DNA of 16,541 nt from an uncultured Pseudomonadota bacterium (GTDB lineage Bacteria; Myxococcota; UBA796): positions 1-16,541 of the forward strand of contig CAJWHX010000020.1 of the NCBI GenBank assembly GCA_913040875.1. Reading direction: 5' to 3'. Both the position numbers and the translations under genes were made by a program. This document shows, one piece after another, positions 13,879 to 16,541 of this stretch. Numbering within the stretch: position 1 is the first letter of the stretch; each line of letters opens with the position of its first letter. The notes under the pieces were generated by a model, which saw only the letters and a list, made by a program, of their open reading frames with translations, was not told the origin of the DNA and did not search any database.

Positions 13879-16541
13879 AAAATCCATCGATAGTATACGT
13901 TGGCTTCTGTGTTGTTGGCATCCCCTGTAATGAACTCTCCATAGACCCGTTTTAACAGCAACCACTCCAACGTCACCTCATTGATATTTTCTCCTTCCTC
14001 AGCGCCATACCTCATCATATACGAAAGAAACATAGTGTCTGACAAGGTTTTCCCTACACGAAACATACTCTCAGTGGGATCCCAATCTACATTGTCAACC
14101 ACAGAACCTGATAGAACATCTCCAACCGCCCCACCCATCGAAGACAGACCCGCTTGAATCAGTGCACCTGACGTTTGACTTTCTGAGTTCGCCAACTCTT
14201 GGCTGGGTTTGCCTAAAAGCATCAGCGTTACGATATCTGTCTGATCGTATGCGTAGGGAGAATTGATGGCAGAAAAATCGAGTTCCATTGTATCTACCGT
14301 TCCCGTGACTGCAACACCAATATCTCCATATTCTCCGAATGTCTTTTGGGCATACAAATTCAGCTGCGGATTGTACACATCTCCACCAGAAAAGACCACC
14401 TCTCCTTCCCCCAATTCAAACTCTTTACCCATCGTAACAAACGAACCTCTAATTGTAGATATCGTCCCTAGAACGGTTGGTTCACCACGGCTCCAACCAA
14501 CGTTCAATACCCCTCTCAAGATGGTATCAACACGCACTTCTGAGAGCTTGGAAATGCCTGTGCCGTAGTCATTTGTCATGGGCATCGTAGTATGAATTGC
14601 GACACGATCACCCAGATCCACTTGTATCTCTCCACGAACGGTAGACAGCCAATCATCCAACCAATCGTCTACAACATCATTGCCTTCAACAACTTCAACA
14701 TTTCGATGAATGTGAAAATTATCTGGCAATGTCAGAGAGGCGCCCGCTTCAAAAAAGTCTCGACTCAAGCGAAATCCAGCTTGATGAACGTAAGACTCAC
14801 CAGAAAACTGCGTTCCTTCATCATCCTGTACCACCATAATGGATCCGGAGACAGTGGCATGTGCCATATCGGTGTTGATCACGGGAAAATCCTCCAACTC
14901 CAACCGAGTGGTACCTTGAATCCCAGATTCTGAATACGCCGCTGTTGAATCTAGGGTGAATGCTCCCCAATTAGATAATTCCAAGGGTCCTTGCTCACTA
15001 AATCTAGCGGCTCCCTCAAACTTTGAGATGGACACCTGACCATTTTGGATATCTGCTTCCATATCGATGGCTTTATATTGCACCCCCAATGACGGAAGCT
15101 CAAAACCGACTTTATCCAAGGACAAAATAGTGTGAACTAGAGGGTCATCAAGGGTACCATCAACGAGTAGATGGCCGCCTACCTTCCCGTACTCATTGGT
15201 AATATCCGACGTCACTATCGACAGTATCGTCGCTGGTACTTTGTCCCAATCCATTGTTGCAAATATCGCGTCGTCATCAAAGTCGTACGTAAAACTACCC
15301 TCTACAGCACCTTTATTTGCAAAATCAATCAACACTTCACCGTTGGCGCCATCCGACGTTGCTGAAACCACGACGCCACTATCCGTGGTCAATCTATGCT
15401 TGGCCAGTCGAGTTTTTGGAAAGTTCAGTTCAGCGTTCAACAACCAATCGTTCGGGGTTACATCTACAGTAACAGATCCATCAACAGGTCCTTTACCCAA
15501 ATCAGGAAACCCCACCAACCGTCCCAGACGTTGTAGGTATACATCTTCCACTGTTGCATCCAATACCATCGACTCGAACAAAGGGACTTCTGCTCCCCCC
15601 TCTAATATTTGGGACAACCCAGTCTTGCCGTCTAGTGTGCCGATCACAACCGATTTGACACCATCTCTAACTTGAAGTTTACCCTGCAATACATCTTCAT
15701 CATGATGTACATCCACATCCCATCTGAACCGTTCACCTTGTACCCCAACTAAAACATCTCCCTGCCCAACAAATCGAATCTTGGGATCGCAGACAGTACC
15801 TTGAACATAGAGTGCACTTGTGGCTATCAAATCTACATCGGGTACAACAGGTAGAGAATGACTCAAATTAGACAAGGAAGTCTCGGAGACAATCATCTCC
15901 CCATACACTGGTTGCGAACAAGATGGTGCGCCATCTTGTGTTGGAACTTGAAGCTGCATCTCAGCAATCATCTCCTCCCCATTTTGAAGCTTGATATTTG
16001 TGAGCAACCTTTCAACAGACCCTTTCAGATCAATGTATAGATCGACATTGTTGATTAAATCTGGACTGCTAAATTCTTTGAGGAGTAGGTAAGCCCCTTC
16101 GGCGAATCTACCCTTATCGCCGATTAAACTGACCTGCCCAAACAATTTCCCGCTCATGGGAATTGGAATGGTGTCCTCGCCCAAAAATAGATTCCCAACT
16201 TCACGCATGTATGCAACATCCAGAGCATCGACTTGCACCCCAATATCTGGCTCATCATTGTACTGATCCATTTTAATGCGAATATCACCAGCATCTCCAA
16301 TCAGCTGTAAATCCAAATCTCCAACGCCCCCTTCTGTTAACTCAAAAGAGATGCCGTCTTTCAATCCCCAAGAGCGGTCTCCTGTTGGCGAGAAATCCAA
16401 TTGCTCTACGCGCCATACGCCTTCACTCAATTCCGCACTGGCTTTTGAGTGAATGAAAGTTCTATTTTTACGCAACAAGTGAAGTTCGGCTTGTAAACTA
16501 TCTTGGACCAAGGCAAGATTGATATCACCACCATCAACAAC
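13875..16541 (-). CDS. tamB: TamB/DUF490-family translocation and assembly protein, C-terminal part (5'-truncated)
   Basis: The frame is open through the right edge of the window, so only the C-terminal 888 residues are seen. TamB proteins are long, inner-membrane-anchored beta-taco bridges that move phospholipids and aid outer-membrane protein assembly. The visible part is an extended repetitive beta-strand protein rich in Asp, Gly and Val. Its end carries the DUF490 hallmarks: LRGVLNVGWSRGEPTVLGTISTIRGSF, then EFELGEGEVVFSGGDVYNPQLNLYA, then DIVTLMLLGKPSQEL, followed by FRVGKTLSDTMFLSYMMRYG and an aromatic C-terminus YYRWIF suited to outer-membrane contact. No tamA is in the window. Two mid-protein cysteines (PSCSQP and TVCDP) are about 40 residues apart and could form a disulfide. 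The gene runs opposite to everything else here and converges on the operon. Confidence 0.85.
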   Translation of the reverse strand, partial: VVDGGDINLALVQDSLQAELHLLRKNRTFIHSKASAELSEGVWRVEQLDFSPTGDRSWGLKDGISFELTEGGVGDLDLQLIGDAGDIRIKMDQYNDEPDIGVQVDALDVAYMREVGNLFLGEDTIPIPMSGKLFGQVSLIGDKGRFAEGAYLLLKEFSSPDLINNVDLYIDLKGSVERLLTNIKLQNGEEMIAEMQLQVPTQDGAPSCSQPVYGEMIVSETSLSNLSHSLPVVPDVDLIATSALYVQGTVCDPKIRFVGQGDVLVGVQGERFRWDVDVHHDEDVLQGKLQVRDGVKSVVIGTLDGKTGLSQILEGGAEVPLFESMVLDATVEDVYLQRLGRLVGFPDLGKGPVDGSVTVDVTPNDWLLNAELNFPKTRLAKHRLTTDSGVVVSATSDGANGEVLIDFANKGAVEGSFTYDFDDDAIFATMDWDKVPATILSIVTSDITNEYGKVGGHLLVDGTLDDPLVHTILSLDKVGFELPSLGVQYKAIDMEADIQNGQVSISKFEGAARFSEQGPLELSNWGAFTLDSTAAYSESGIQGTTRLELEDFPVINTDMAHATVSGSIMVVQDDEGTQFSGESYVHQAGFRLSRDFFEAGASLTLPDNFHIHRNVEVVEGNDVVDDWLDDWLSTVRGEIQVDLGDRVAIHTTMPMTNDYGTGISKLSEVRVDTILRGVLNVGWSRGEPTVLGTISTIRGSFVTMGKEFELGEGEVVFSGGDVYNPQLNLYAQKTFGEYGDIGVAVTGTVDTMELDFSAINSPYAYDQTDIVTLMLLGKPSQELANSESQTSGALIQAGLSSMGGAVGDVLSGSVVDNVDWDPTESMFRVGKTLSDTMFLSYMMRYGAEEGENINEVTLEWLLLKRVYGEFITGDANNTEANVYYRWIF

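Noticed and set aside
15196..15675. Plus-strand 159-codon open frame opposite tamB
   Set aside because: The antisense frame stays open because of the Thr/Ser/Asp codon bias of the tamB beta repeats; there is no ribosome site and no recognisable motif.

Overview
The window looks like ordinary chromosome of a Gram-negative bacterium with a didermic envelope. It carries a TonB/ExbB/ExbD energy-transducing set and the C-terminal part of a TamB/DUF490 protein, and base composition looks mid-40s percent GC by eye. The polyproline, acidic TonB with a VFDNV-type N-terminus, the ExbB followed by two ExbD genes, and the bacterial XPB helicase pair together suggest an uncultivated member of the former Deltaproteobacteria (Myxococcota or Bradymonadota-like). 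That placement is an inference, not a measurement. No rRNA, tRNA, insertion sequence, integrase, phage gene or CRISPR array was seen.

Layout, left to right. (1) Positions 2-3397, plus strand: the 3' part of a secreted protein resembling the C-terminal half of neutral ceramidase, a deoxynucleoside kinase translationally coupled to it (ATGA overlap), and a eukaryote-type (ALDH4A1-like) L-glutamate gamma-semialdehyde dehydrogenase. (2) Positions 3398-3709: the only long gap. It holds a near-consensus sigma-70 promoter (TTGACA, 17 nt, TATAGT) that predicts a leader of about 240 nt. (3) Positions 3710-7639: a bacterial XPB-type DNA helicase and, 33 nt later, its large helicase-associated partner of the mycobacterial Rv0862c type. 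(4) Positions 7763-13878: a tight run of nine genes with overlaps or very short gaps. They are an xseB-like gene that appears internally duplicated, tonB, exbB, two exbD genes, ispA, tlyA, a small lipoprotein gene and a metallophosphoesterase. (5) Positions 13875-16541, minus strand: a partial tamB converging on the operon, so that both stop codons share the palindrome TTAA.

How the genes fit together. Many bacteria keep xseB, ispA, dxs and tlyA side by side. Here a complete tonB-exbB-exbD-exbD motor cassette sits between xseB and ispA, and dxs is absent from its usual place between ispA and tlyA. The motor genes would power an envelope process (TonB-dependent uptake, or a myxobacterial Agl-like machine) using the proton gradient. 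IspA makes prenyl diphosphates, TlyA methylates rRNA, and XPB with its partner forms a probable DNA repair or remodelling module.

The best leads are the XPB two-gene module with its long leader, the duplicated XseB, the motor cassette embedded in the xseB-ispA-tlyA neighbourhood, the altered second aspartate-rich region of IspA, and several 12-nt-period in-frame repeats in the operon. I did not find a clearly undescribed defence or mobile system here.
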